Assembly: GCA_022410635.1 (NCBI GenBank)
Contig: JAJVDF010000458.1
Coordinates: 342,860-406,859, forward strand
DNA: 64,000 bases
Origin: Tretioscincus oriximinensis
Lineage: Eukaryota; Chordata; Lepidosauria; Squamata; Gymnophthalmidae
Direction of reading: 5' to 3'
The notes under the pieces are model-generated. The model made no database searches. It worked only from the letters and a program-made list of their open reading frames with translations, and was not told where the DNA came from. The first letter of the stretch is position 1. The number at the start of each line of letters is the position of its first letter. The position numbers and the translations under genes were made by a program. Positions 46,028-56,439 of this stretch are shown here, in pieces.

Positions 46028-46467
46028 TAGACTGACCAGATTTTCTGAGGCCCAGACTGGGCTAATTAATATTCATGCTAATTTGCATATTCGTGAATAT
46101 GCAAATCACCCATCGACATGCATACCACTCCGAAATCCCCACCCGAGAAATCTGAGAAGCAAGTGAGAATTTTTCACTGAGGGGAGGGTAATTTTAGGAG
46201 CTGGCCCTGGTTGCCAGAGCCCCCTAGTGGTGGTGCAGTGAATTTATTTTTTAAAAAAATCAATCAGTTTTTTTTAAGTGTGTGAGAATTTTTTATTCTT
46301 TACTGAAGGGAGGGTGCCTGTTATCAGAGCCCCCTAGTGATGGTGCAGTGATTTTTTATTTAGTTTTTTTCCTCAGCAAAAAATGGGNAAATGGCGCCCT
46401 CCTGAGAGGACAGAAAAGACACCACAAAACTGGGTTTTCCCCCNAAAGGGGTCATCTGGTCAGCATA
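46028..46467 (-). mobile_element. Long TAGGCTGACCAG-family element, opposite orientation
   Basis: About 440 bp. It starts TAGACTGACCAGATTTTC with the octamer palindrome at 46081-46106 and ends AAAGGGGTCATCTGGTCAGCATA, so it is inverted relative to the 45.0 kb copy. It contains a partial internal duplication (GCCCCCTAGTGGTGGTGCAG / GCCCCCTAGTGATGGTGCAG, about 46220 and 46330). No clear target duplication. Confidence 0.78.
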
Positions 46468-46490
46468 CTATAAGTTCAAGTGCATTGCAA

Positions 46491-46657
46491 ACCCAGTTTT
46501 GGGGTGCCTCCCAGTTCNTTCTGAGAAAAAAAATTAGACAAAAAAAATTTGAATAAAAGGCTTTTTTTGAAAAAAAAATTCCTCAGAAAAAACTGGGAGG
46601 CACCCCAAACCTGGGTTTTCACCCCACCTCCCAAAAGGGGTCATCTGGTCAGCCCAC
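46491..46657. mobile_element. Truncated short TAGGCTGACCAG-family element
   Basis: It lacks the left terminus. It starts within the inner arm (AAACCCAGTTTTGGGGTGCC), passes through the A/T centre and ends AGGGGTCATCTGGTCAGCCCA. It lies immediately beside the 46.03-46.47 kb copy, suggesting insertion next to it or rearrangement of two tandem copies. Confidence 0.7.
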
Positions 46658-47190
46658 CGACAGCTTTTTTTTGGAACACTATTGGGAATCACCAGTCTTT
46701 TAAAAAAGCCAGTGTTCTTTCTGTTTGGAAAGTACTCAAGTCAAAGCGGCTACAAAGTCAGATTGATTATTTCAGTTTTCCAGAATCACATTATACAAAA
46801 AATTTTTTTTTACCAACTATGAAAGATCAAATTAATGCCACACAAAACTTTGTAATATGTGGGCTGAGTGTGCATGCAGGGTGGTCTTTCAAAGATTTCT
46901 TTGACCTTTTTTCCTGTGGAGAGAAATACATGAAGTTTGTTTCAGTGTTGTATGTGATGTAGTTTTAGTACTTTGTGTTCTGATGATTTATGTGGAGTGG
47001 AATTTCACGATCCCATTAGCAGCATGAAGCATGGAGTTTGCTTGGTTATCTGGAGATAAGGGCAGTTTGACCCTGGCAGACAAATAGCTTCTGAAATTAA
47101 GATGTACCATAGCTCACAGCGCATAGTAGAAGCATTGATCGTAAAAAGTGCCAGGAAGGAATGCCAGAGGGCAAAAGTATAAAATGGTGA

Positions 47191-47409
47191 CCGCTTAGTC
47201 CCTGTTCTTTCTTTCTTTCTCCTGCTGTTGAAGCTGCAAAACCTTGGTCTCTTTCAAAACGTGATAAACAAGAGGGTGCAAAATTCGTTGCAGAGTTTTA
47301 TCAAGGTAGGAAAAAGCTAGCTGAAGGGGAAACTATAGCCAATTCAGGTTTATTTGACATTTCGTTTGATAAACATGGAACCATCAACACCATATCCTTA
47401 AGTAAATAA
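47191..47409 (+). other. Unidentified coding-like stretch, plus strand
   Basis: Open for 72 codons and ending in TAA at 47407-47409. From 47221 the protein is hydrophilic and compositionally protein-like (KPWSLSKRDKQEGAKFVAEF, YQGRKKLAEGETIANSGLFD, HGTINTISLSK). A pyrimidine-rich run (47200-47222) precedes it, as before a splice acceptor, and there is no ATG. I do not recognise the family; it may be a last exon, a pseudogene scrap or chance. Confidence 0.3.
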
Positions 47410-47462
47410 TTACCACATTCATGCTGCTGCAAAACTTTNTTGAATATCATTTTTTTAAATCT

Positions 47463-47850
47463 CTAGGTTTTGCTGATAGAAGATAACTTCCCCCTGAAGG
47501 CTTTTATCCTATGAAACACGACTCCATCCCTGAAATTAGATTCCTCTGAATGAGAACTGAGTTTTAGCCATTCAAGGAACCTTTTCTCTCCTGTTTCTTT
47601 CTTGCTTGTTACCCATGTTTCCAGCTTTACTTTTTTGATTTTTGAGGCAGGAGGCTCCCCTTGAGCAAATTCAGCAATTTTCTTCTTTATTTCCAAAGGC
47701 TGGTAGGGAGAACATCATATGAAGTCTTTCCATTTCACTTGATGAATTTTTAATGTCACAATTATGCAACCCTTGTTCAGGAACCAGGTGTATTTCTCCA
47801 AGGCATCAGTTGTTTCTCTGCTATGTTTCTCCACCTTTAAGAATATAAGA
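47463..47850 (-). other. Unidentified coding-like stretch, minus strand, one internal stop
   Basis: One frame reads KVEKHSRETTDALEKYTWFL, then a TGA near 47720, then PLEIKKKIAEFAQGEPPASK, LETWVTSKKETGEKRFLEWL and ends RGKLSSISKT with a stop at 47463. About 120 codons with a single stop is more than expected in AT-rich DNA. No known family recognised; likely a decayed gene or unclassified mobile-element protein. Confidence 0.3.
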
Positions 47851-48284
47851 TTCTTTTAATAGTCCCATTCTCCAAGATAAATGCATCTATTGTAATGAAG
47901 AAAGCTGTACAAAATGTCCTTATATANGAATTGTATTGCTGGCCAATGTTTTGCTCTTTCATACAGATGGAAGGTGAAAGGAATGTTTGCAAGAAAAAAT
48001 ATCTTCAATTTAAGATTTTTTTCCCACTGACTTCCTGGAACGACATGTGGTCGACAGGTCCCTTTAGAACGCTTTCTGAAACAGAATAAGGCCAAATGCA
48101 AATCAGGATTTGGACTTTCTTAGTGTCTTCTGTTGTCCTGTTTAATTTTATGCATACTTTTCAACAACATCTGTGTCACTAATTCCTTCAGTTCACCTTT
48201 GAATGCCTGTGTGTGCCTCCATAGTAANCTCTAGAGAAGCAGCAGAAAAAGAAATTATTGGGGTGAGAATGAAAATAGGACTCT

Positions 48285-48955
48285 TTCCACACTGAGCTTT
48301 ATTCTTGGGATAGGGTCTGCCATCCACACACTAGAAAAGGCTATGAAAGACCACCACTAAGTCTTATTCTAGGATATATTTTTGATCAGAGGTCTGCCAT
48401 TCACAAGGGCNGGACACACATCACGCCGGTCCTGAAAGAACTGCACTGGCTGCCAATTTGCTACCGAGCCCAATTCAAGGTATTAACTCTAACCTTTAAA
48501 GCCTTACATAACTTGGGCCCCAATATCTAAAGGAACGCCTTCTCCCATATGAGCCTGCCTGTGCCTTAAGATCTGCAGGGGAGGCCCTCCTGACTGTACC
48601 ACTACCCTTAGTGGCAGAGAGGGTGGGAACCCGGAATAGGGCCTTCTCTGTGGCAGCCCCCAGACAATGGAATAGTCTCCCCCATCTGTGTGCACTTTCA
48701 GAAAACGCTTAAAGACGCACCTCTTTGGCCTGGCCTTTGGCTAGAAAACTACAGTCTCCTCCCCATTTTTAGAAANGGCTGTTTTTAANGTGTTAAAATG
48801 ATGGTTTTATTGTTAACCGCCCTGAGACCTACGGGTATAGGGCGGTATAAAAATGTAAATAATAAAATAAATAAATAATCTGCACTTGCATGCATATGGC
48901 AGACCCTTATTCTGAGATCCTGAAAATAAGGCTCAGTGCAGAAACGGCCAAAGCC
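48285..48955. mobile_element. CACTGAGCC-family foldback element split by an L2-like LINE
   Basis: The left arm is CACACTGAGCTTTATTCTTG (48290s) with GGGTCTGCCATCCACAC; the right arm is GGCAGACCCTTATTCTGAG and AATAAGGCTCAGTG (48899-48940). The two halves are separated by an L2-like insertion (48411-48880), so the foldback element is the older of the two. Confidence 0.65.
48411..48880 (+). mobile_element. L2-like LINE 3' end, longest sense copy
   Basis: Translates as HITPVLKELHWLPI then FKVLTLTFKALHNLGPN, and after frameshifts RLKTHLFGLAF, the C-terminus typical of L2/CR1-group ORF2 proteins. It ends CCGCCCTGAGACCTACGGG, TATAGGGCGGTATAAAAATG and an (AAATA)n tail. Inserted in a foldback element. 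Confidence 0.85.
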
Positions 48956-49039
48956 TAATTAGGTTATGGAATTCCTTATAACCAATAAGTGCATCCGGGT
49001 TAAAAGGAAACAAGGTTACTGTACCCATTTTGCCTTTGG

Positions 49040-49170
49040 ATGTACTGAATGGGCAAGAGACCATCTAGTCCAGCATTCTGTCTCACACAGTGGGCCACCA
49101 ATTTCACCTGGGTAGTTTGAAGCCGAAGACGACAGAATCTTCACTTATCTTTGACTTCCTGCAAATGTTA
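49040..49170 (+). repeat. GATCAGGCC-type repeat fragment
   Basis: ACCATCTAGTCCAGCATTCT, CACACAGTGGGCCACCAA and GACTTCCTGCAAATG, the family's 5' half. Confidence 0.65.
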
Positions 49171-49984
49171 GTTCNGGAAAAAGATGCCTAGGAGGGCAAC
49201 ACTGACGAACATGAACAAGGTATAAAGGAACTGAAAGAGAGAATCCTGAATATTGCATCTTGAGATGTCTGGAGTGAGTTTTGAAAGGATGTTACAGAAA
49301 AGAGGTTCCAGGTTAGTCTGGTTTGCTATTACCCATAGAGATCAAGAGGTTTATAGTGAATTGCCATTGTTCAGGCCCACTCTAGTTAGATCAGTGTATT
49401 AGCAAATGCAGAACATTTGGAAATATATCCAGAGAGACTAGGTGGTAACGAGAAGCATTAACCACTGGGATAGTTAAAAATATCAAATGCATGCATTATA
49501 GAAACTTTTACAGCATAGCAGCTGTTTGGGAGCATGGGCTGAGCACATGCTCNTACTAGGATGTTGTTGACAGCTGTTTGTCACATCCTTGCTGGCAGGT
49601 AACTAGCACAGGATAACTGATTCAGTTATAAGAATCTTCTCAGAGTTGAATTAAGGCAACCTTACAGGGTGACACAAGGTTGCAAGATGGTTCNTCGTGC
49701 CTGCCAGCAATGTACTTGTTCCATTTATAAATAGAGGACTCTGTTCCATTGGCTTAGCTCTGGCATCTTTTGCTTTTAAAAAGGCAATGGTGACTTTAAA
49801 GAAGCTGTTACTTTATTATCTGATAAATTTATAGGAACTAAGATTTATTTATTTTTAAAGGAAGAGTTTTTTCGAAACTTCTTAGAAACACCACTGTTTT
49901 GTCAATATGTATAGATGGGGTAGTGGATGTCAACAGTAACCAGCTTCCGGTTTCTCTACTTCCAGGAGAATTTCTTTTCTGGTT

Positions 49985-50330
49985 TCATGATTCTTGGTTG
50001 TATTTCTGCCTGCTTTTTTGTGCTGGTTCTTCATGATGACATGTACTTATTGTAAACACTTGGACGCCCAGCAGCTACAGGAAGCTGCAGCAGGGCTGGC
50101 GGTAGCAGCAGCATCAAGGAAAGTGAGACAGAACGGGGCCTGCTGGGAAGTGTAGTCTGAGCAGCGGACAGCCGCTTCTGCCAAGCCTGCATGAGGCCCT
50201 GTATTCTGCACCATTTTACCCAGTCTGCACCATCAGAAACCTGTTTTCTGCCTACAGGAAGATGGCCCGAGGACCTATCTACAGGTTTGCATGCACTACA
50301 TATCTCTATATTTTACTTCACTAAAAAGTG
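49985..50330 (+). repeat. Dispersed repeat with TGTAGT motif, copy 2
   Basis: TCTGCCTGCTTTTTTGTGC, TTCATGATGACATG, GGGGCCTGCTGGGAAGTGTA, GCAGCGGACAGCC and TTTTCTGCCTACAGGAAGA align with 30590-30920. Confidence 0.65.
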
Positions 50331-50772
50331 AAGACTGAGTTTNGTTTTCATTTAAAAAAAACTAGTATCAATCTCTTGCAAAAAAAAAAATCACTGTAAA
50401 CAAATAATAGATGGCCATAGTTTTGAATTCTCACTTCTTGTATTGTATGGATCATTTAATTTGGATTGTTTCTCCTGAAAGCATAAGGTCCTCTTTGGGG
50501 CTTCTATTAGTTTAGAATTTTATTAGTAGAATTTGCTTATTCATGAAAAAGCGTAATAATTTGCTCTGTATGAAATATCAAATGGAATAAAGATGTTAGG
50601 CTAGATTTGGCTTCCCAGGTGATGGGAAGAAAGGATTAAGGATGATAATTGCAATAGATGCAATTTCTTGTTTGTTTGTATCAGACAGTGAGAGGTGTTC
50701 TTCCATGGTTTCAAGGCAGGCGTTCTCTGGTTCTGTTCTCCATAATTATTCTGATAGAGATTTACTTGCAAG

Positions 50773-51127
50773 TAGGCTGACCACATTTTGGGATGTCTAC
50801 CCCACCCTCCCAGAGGAGGGCGATTTCCCCATTTTTTGCTGAGGATTTTTTTTTAAAAAAAAATCACTGCACCACCACTAGGGGGCTCTGGCAACTGATA
50901 CCAGTTCCTGAAGGAACCCTCCCCTATGTAAAAAATAATTGCAAAGTCATTGCACGCTTCTCAAATTTCTCANATGCTACACTATTTTCCTGCATACTTT
51001 ACAAATTGCTCATGTGCTCCAGGGATTCCAAGGGGGCGGGTATGCATATTGGTGAATGATTTGCATATNCATGAATATGCAAATTAGCATGAATATTAAT
51101 TGCCGCAGTTTGGGCCTCAGAAAATCT
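50773..51127 (+). mobile_element. Long TAGGCTGACCAG-family element, right end damaged
   Basis: Starts TAGGCTGACCACATTTTGGG. It has the same interior as the 45.0 kb copy (AGGGGGCTCTGGCAACTG, octamer palindrome at 51059-51084, GAATATTAATT) and stops at CTCAGAAAATC without the last terminal bases. CTTGCAAG precedes it and TCTGCAAG follows it, plausibly a diverged 8-bp duplication. Confidence 0.75.
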
Positions 51128-51724
51128 GCAAGCCTTTTCTGATCTGTTCAAGAACTGGATAACAGCAACCAGAGCATATTCAGACAGGCACNTCCAAGTG
51201 AGGCCTGGAATCAATTTGTATGGAATCAAACATCTACATAATCACTATTATTAGAGCAATTCAAAAGAAAGAGGCCTCACTAGCCCTTGGCTTTACTCTC
51301 TTCCATAAAGTGGTACCCAAAGTACCTGTTGGCCATGCGCCCTTCCAGGCTAACAGGAAAGGCAAAGCAAATCAGGCCAGCTGTGGATGGAGCTGGGAAA
51401 TTCTGCAGTGTGATTCTGCAGATGGAATTATGGGTTGTCAACAATGCAGTCAACTACAAACCTGCGTTCTTCTGGGTTTACTGAGAGCTGACTTTTCTAG
51501 TTCTCAAGGCAAAGGCCACTCAAAACCCAGGTTTTCCCCTGCGTCTGCCGTGTGTCCACAAGGTTCTGCATGCATGGAAATGCAGGAGGGGAGACAGCTG
51601 ACATGGAAGGCAGGTAAGTCTCACACAGGATGTGACGGGACCACCTGCCTCTCCCGCACCTTACCATGGTCTGCGCACAACACCTGCAGATGGACGGGCA
51701 ACTCCTTAAAGCCCGAAATAGGTA

Positions 51725-51960
51725 GTAAATCCACCTTTTAATCTTTTGTGTGTCTGCAGCCTTCAGATGCAGGTCTGCTTCTTCAGATGCTAGGGAACAA
51801 CTGCCTAGGGTCAGACTATATATAGAAACCAGGTTGTGGAAATTACAAAAATGTAAATGTGTGGGCGATTATTCAGATGAAGTACAGGTCAAGTCTTGGA
51901 CTTCATTTTGTATGTTGTGTATGTAGCAACTTCCAGGACAGCTTCATCCTCAAGCTAGTC
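51725..51960 (-). repeat. Copy of the hammerhead-like dispersed repeat
   Basis: GCAGGTCTGCTTCTTCAGAT, GCTAGGGAACAACTGCC and TATATATAGAAACCAGG parallel 11620-11680. Only one side of the stem is recognisable. Confidence 0.45.
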
Positions 51961-52852
51961 ACACATTATTTATTCCACTATATTTTAATATTTCAGAATA
52001 GAGCTCTCAGAACAACCAACTGTAGTAGATAAATAAGTGATGTCTGGATGAAGTTACGGTCGTATCGGCTTGAGGATTCTTTTCTTCCTGTCCGTCTCTC
52101 ACAATCTTCTTTTCTTCCTGGACAAAGACATAAAACTGATGTTAATCATTTTACAGCTTCGTAATCCCAGACGTTTTCTGTCATCAATCCGTGTAACACT
52201 TTTTTTAAAAAAATCAGGTTTTTTATAAATGAAATGAAAACATTTGTATGTTCATGGNAGCCAGTAGATGCTTGAATAGTTTATTTACTCATTTCCTGTA
52301 AGAAAACTAACCTGCACTGGTAAAATAAAAAGAATTCAGTCTGTAAACTGGCATTTAAGCTTGTAAATGAATCAGACTTTCATGGTTCTTTAGCTGGTTT
52401 AGGGAGCAACCCTATGCTTGAGTACCATCGATAGAGGGGCAATGATGGAGTTTGTTATAATTACTGCTATGGAAGCAGAATTCAGTCAGGATGGAAAGTC
52501 TGGAAAATCTCTCCACTACCTGTGAAGATGTGGACTTGGTCTATAAATGCGCAGTCTAATCCATAGTACATAGCTGCTACATTGAGTTCTACCCTCTGAA
52601 TTAAATGAAGCTGAGGCTGCGCCAACGCATACAAAAACAGTGGCTTTGTAATAGTAATGCATGGACACTGATGTGCCTACAAGACCTACAGGAAAGAACA
52701 GTTTAATGTAGACTGATTCATAAAATTATCTACACTTTTTGCTTTTTATTCTAAAAATCTTAAGCATTTTCAGTGCAGCAACAGCGAAGTTTCCATGCCC
52801 TATTGTACTTCAGATCCATCATGCCTGTTTTTGATGGAATTTCATTTTAAGC

Positions 52853-53054
52853 TAGGCTGACCAGATTACCTCTTTTGGAGGGGGGGTTGAAAACCTGTTT
52901 TTGGGGTGTCTTCCAGTTTTTTCTGAGGAAAATCTTTTCAAAAAAAGATTTTTTGAACATTTTTTGTTGTTTTTTCCCCTCAGAAAAAACCAGGAGGCAT
53001 CCCAAAAACAGATTTTCAACACACNCNCCCCAAAGGGGTCATCTGGCCAGCCTA
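52853..53054. mobile_element. Short palindromic hAT-like element, TAGGCTGACCAG family
   Basis: Same structure as the 11.25 kb copy: TAGGCTGACCAGATTACC at the left, GGTCATCTGGCCAGCCTA at the right, with internal arms around an A/T-rich centre (TTTTCAAAAAAAGATTTTTT). About 202 bp. No target duplication recognised. Confidence 0.8.
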
Positions 53055-53404
53055 TTTGTTGATTTGTTAAGCAATCATTTTAGAAATGTCCCTTTAAAAC
53101 AATTATCCTAATAACTATGACAGATCATATCATACAATGTATGCCAGCGCCTGATCATAGATAAATATATTCCATTTAAGGAAAATATAGCTCAGATCAT
53201 GCTTTGGAGCTGTGCTGTCTACCCCCACATTATGCCTGCTAAGAGTAGGGCCTATTGATGGGAAAAAACCAGTTTGTTTTCTAAACACTCACAGCGAGTA
53301 TGGGAGCCATATGAGAATCTCATATATTTTGGCAGAAAATTTCACTCTTGTGCAAAGACCAAATTCTTGTACAGTGATGTGCGAGGGTTCCACCAGGGCA
53401 GGAG

Positions 53405-53560
53405 TTTCATCATTGTGATGTCACTTCTGACTCCTGCTTCCTGAAAAGGCACCCCGGGGTGCCTGTTTCCGGGAATGGTGCCCAGAGTGATGTCACTTCC
53501 GATCCTGCCCCCAAAGTGATATCACAACATTTTCACACGTAACTCCAACTGCCCAAGATT
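53405..53560. repeat. TGATGTCA-containing repeat flanking the L1 fragment (left)
   Basis: GTGATGTCACTTCTGACTCC, GTTTCCGGGAATGGTGCCC, AGAGTGATGTCACTTCCG and CCCCCAAAGTGATATCACAA. Strong similarity to 54720-54850. Confidence 0.65.
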
Positions 53561-53569
53561 TTTTCCCCA

Positions 53570-54715
53570 AAGTTCCTTTATTGTGAAATTGGATCATACA
53601 GTAACATTATACCATATATCAGAAAAAATAACATAATATAACAAAGCAAGATTACTATAATATAATATTAATTAATGAACCATGGCTTTTTTTTTCCTTT
53701 ATAGATGTATACATCAACCCCAACCCCCCTTAATTCTTATTATTATAGGTGGTTAGACACAAGTTTTATAGAAGGAAGATCAAATTTTATCTTGACCTCT
53801 TTGCTTTACTTCTTATTTTATTACCAAGGTATAGTTTTACTATTGTCCATTTCTCTTTACACTCTTGTATTTTTATAGTATTATCACTGTTGTTTAATGT
53901 TACGCTGTGTATTTCCACTGCCAGTAATTCCAGGATGAAATTGTACCATTTTTATTTTCTCCATTTTGAGCTGTCTTTCCATCCACATACCAATGTCAAC
54001 TGGGCACAGGCTATTAATTCTTCAATTATCGCCTTTATTTTTGTATTAGTAATTATTTGAAGGCTTGCATGCATTACCACCATTTTATTTGAGATTGTTA
54101 ATTGGACATTCAATATATTATTAATTTCTTTTTCTGTCATTGACTAGAAATCTTAAGCCTTCACACACTCCCTTATTAAATTATTATAATGACCTCTTTG
54201 ATCACACCCATGCCAGCATTGATCACTCATTGTTGGAATATAATTGGATAATTTGCTGGGGTTTTATACCATTTCTAATATGTTTTCTCCTTGTTTTCTT
54301 CAATTTGTTGAGTTTTTCTTTTTTTTATATTATTTATTTCTCTAATTATGTTCTCTTTATATATGTTTAGTTCTGTGTTCTAAATTCCACCGATCTCATT
54401 AATTACTTCATCATTGATTATAAATATCTCCAGGCTACTTATGTTGGCCAGCATTCTTCTTAATATTTTTTCAAATGGTGTATCAGGCTGCTTTAGCATT
54501 TCCTTTCTAATTTCTGCAGTTATATATTATCTTATTGTTGCAGCTTGCAGCCAATTTCTATGTTCTATCTAGTTTTTTATTGGTACACCCTCCAGGATAT
54601 ATAGGTGCTCTATAACATGGCATAGTTGGATGCTTGGGAAGCCCCATACTCCCTCTGCCTCTCTCACAATCAACCATTTTTTCCTAATCCTGGATTTCTT
54701 TGCACATTCTAGCCA
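53570..54715 (-). mobile_element. L1-type LINE, ORF2 C-terminal fragment with 3' end
   Basis: On the minus strand from about 54700 downward the conceptual protein reads KKWLIVREAEGVWGFPSIQL, then LEGVPI, RNWLQAATI and later TLVCGWKDSSKWR, INNILNV. The GGxGxPxxxLY-like block and the W-K-D block are typical of the C-terminal region of L1-clade ORF2 proteins. It is AT-rich with several stops. Both flanks (53405-53560 and 54720-54850) carry copies of the same TGATGTCA-containing repeat, so the LINE probably inserted into or between such repeats. Confidence 0.7.
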
Positions 54716-54719
54716 TCAC

Positions 54720-54850
54720 TAATTATGTCACTTCCAGTCTCTGCTTCCCGGAATGGCACCCAGAGTGATGTCATTTCTGGACCCGCCCCCAAAGTGACAT
54801 CACAAAAATTTCACAGGCATCTCCAATCACCCAAGATTTTTGGGCTCTGG
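54720..54850. repeat. TGATGTCA-containing repeat flanking the L1 fragment (right)
   Basis: GCTTCCCGGAATGGCACCC, AGAGTGATGTCATTTCTGG, CCCCCAAAGTGACATCACAA and ATCACCCAAGATTTTTGGGC, nearly collinear with the left-flank copy. Confidence 0.65.
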
Positions 54851-56069
54851 AGCGAGATTCTACACTGGAAAACACCCAACATTGCTTTCAGAAACTCATT
54901 GCGTTCTATTCCTTGTGAGATTTTACTAAATCTCTGTCCATGTGTTTATTAAAAAAATTCAGCCACTCAGCCTGTTTCTTTCATTTCAGCCTAGTGTGGA
55001 GAAGACTTTACTCTTACCATTCAAATCACAATGGATAAAGTATGAAAAAAAAAGCCTGGGAAATAATAGGTTTGCTTTGTTTTGCAAACCGTCATAAATT
55101 TTGTTATTTTGTACAATTAAAAGAATTGTTTTTGACCATTTAAGATGCAATGCAATTCACGGCTAACAACTTCCTCAGTGGAAAAAGAACTTACATTTTT
55201 GGTTTGTACCCATTCTGTACTTTGGCTACAGAATCTGGCTCGCAGAGAGGTTGATAGCAGTTCCTTGCAAGGATCATGTAGCACAGGTCAGCAGCAGAAA
55301 AAAACTTTGGCCTCCTAAGTAAAGAGCTGAGGGTTNGGCCAACCATACTTAAAAGGAAAATGTAAATTCACTGATAAGCAGTTTGGCAAAATGATGAAAC
55401 AACCAAGAATTACTTTAGTGTTTGGGCCAATGAGACTGCAATTTGAACTAAGGGAAGTATCAAGAAACTAGAGTTCTAAGCTCCTTAGAGTGAAGGGTCC
55501 CTTTCTTCAGTCCTAACACAAGATTGTTAAATAGGCTTTAAGCTTCAGAAGCATCTGTTGCTTCTGATAAACTGTGCATTTGTATGCTTATATGCACATG
55601 CACATATATTGGGATTCCTTTATCTTATCCAAAGGAAACCGGAATCTCGCTGTTAATATAGTTTCTATGTACATAACATATATTATGTTTGCTTTTTACA
55701 CTATGCATGAAACGTTCGCATGACCCAGATTATAACAATATTGTACTTCAAACAAACATGGCTTATCATGCAACCCTAGCGTGCAAAAGTCAAACAATGG
55801 TACTCAATATCCAGCATAAATGCTTTTATGCAGTTTCCGTGTTCTGTTGCCATGCTGACAAAACCCATTCGTCCCTTGCAACCACATTTCAAGCAATAAA
55901 CTACTGAGGTTTTCATTTTTCTATAACGTGGGTTCAAAGAATATGTGTATGTTGATGCTCTCTAAAGCTTCTATGAAACTGGTACATAATGCATGTTATT
56001 GTCTTAAAACAACAGGCACAGGTGCTTTTAACGTATCTATCTTTGTACTTGTTGTAACTTGCATTGAAA
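54851..56069. other. Intergenic, nothing recognised
   Basis: AT-rich, repeat-poor. Confidence 0.45.
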
Positions 56070-56077
56070 CCTTGGGG

Positions 56078-56267
56078 TAGGCTGACCAGATGACCCCTTT
56101 TTGGGGGGGGTGAAAACACGGTTTTGGGGTGCCTCTCAGTTTTTGCTGAGGAAATTTTAAAAAAATAGGAAAAATGTTTTTTGAAAAGAAATTTCCTCAG
56201 CAAAAACCGGGAGGCACTCCAAAACCATGTTTNCACCCCCCCAAAAAGGGGTCATCTGGTCAGCCTA
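56078..56267. mobile_element. Short palindromic hAT-like element with 8-bp target duplication
   Basis: 190 bp, ends TAGGCTGACCAG..CTGGTCAGCCTA, hairpin arms throughout. Flanked by CCTTGGGG (56070-56077) and CCTTGGAG (56268-56275), an 8-bp duplication with one difference, as produced by hAT transposases. Confidence 0.85.
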
Positions 56268-56439
56268 CCTTGGAGTATAGGACAGGACAGAAAAATAAAT
56301 ACAGCAACATGTGCTTGTGAAATTCACTGCCACAATTAGTAACTGGATGTAAGGAAACTGGATGAATTCATGGAGAAGTACATTACCTATGGCTATGCTA
56401 CTTTTAGTATATACTGGGACAATGTAAAGAGGTCAGTGT

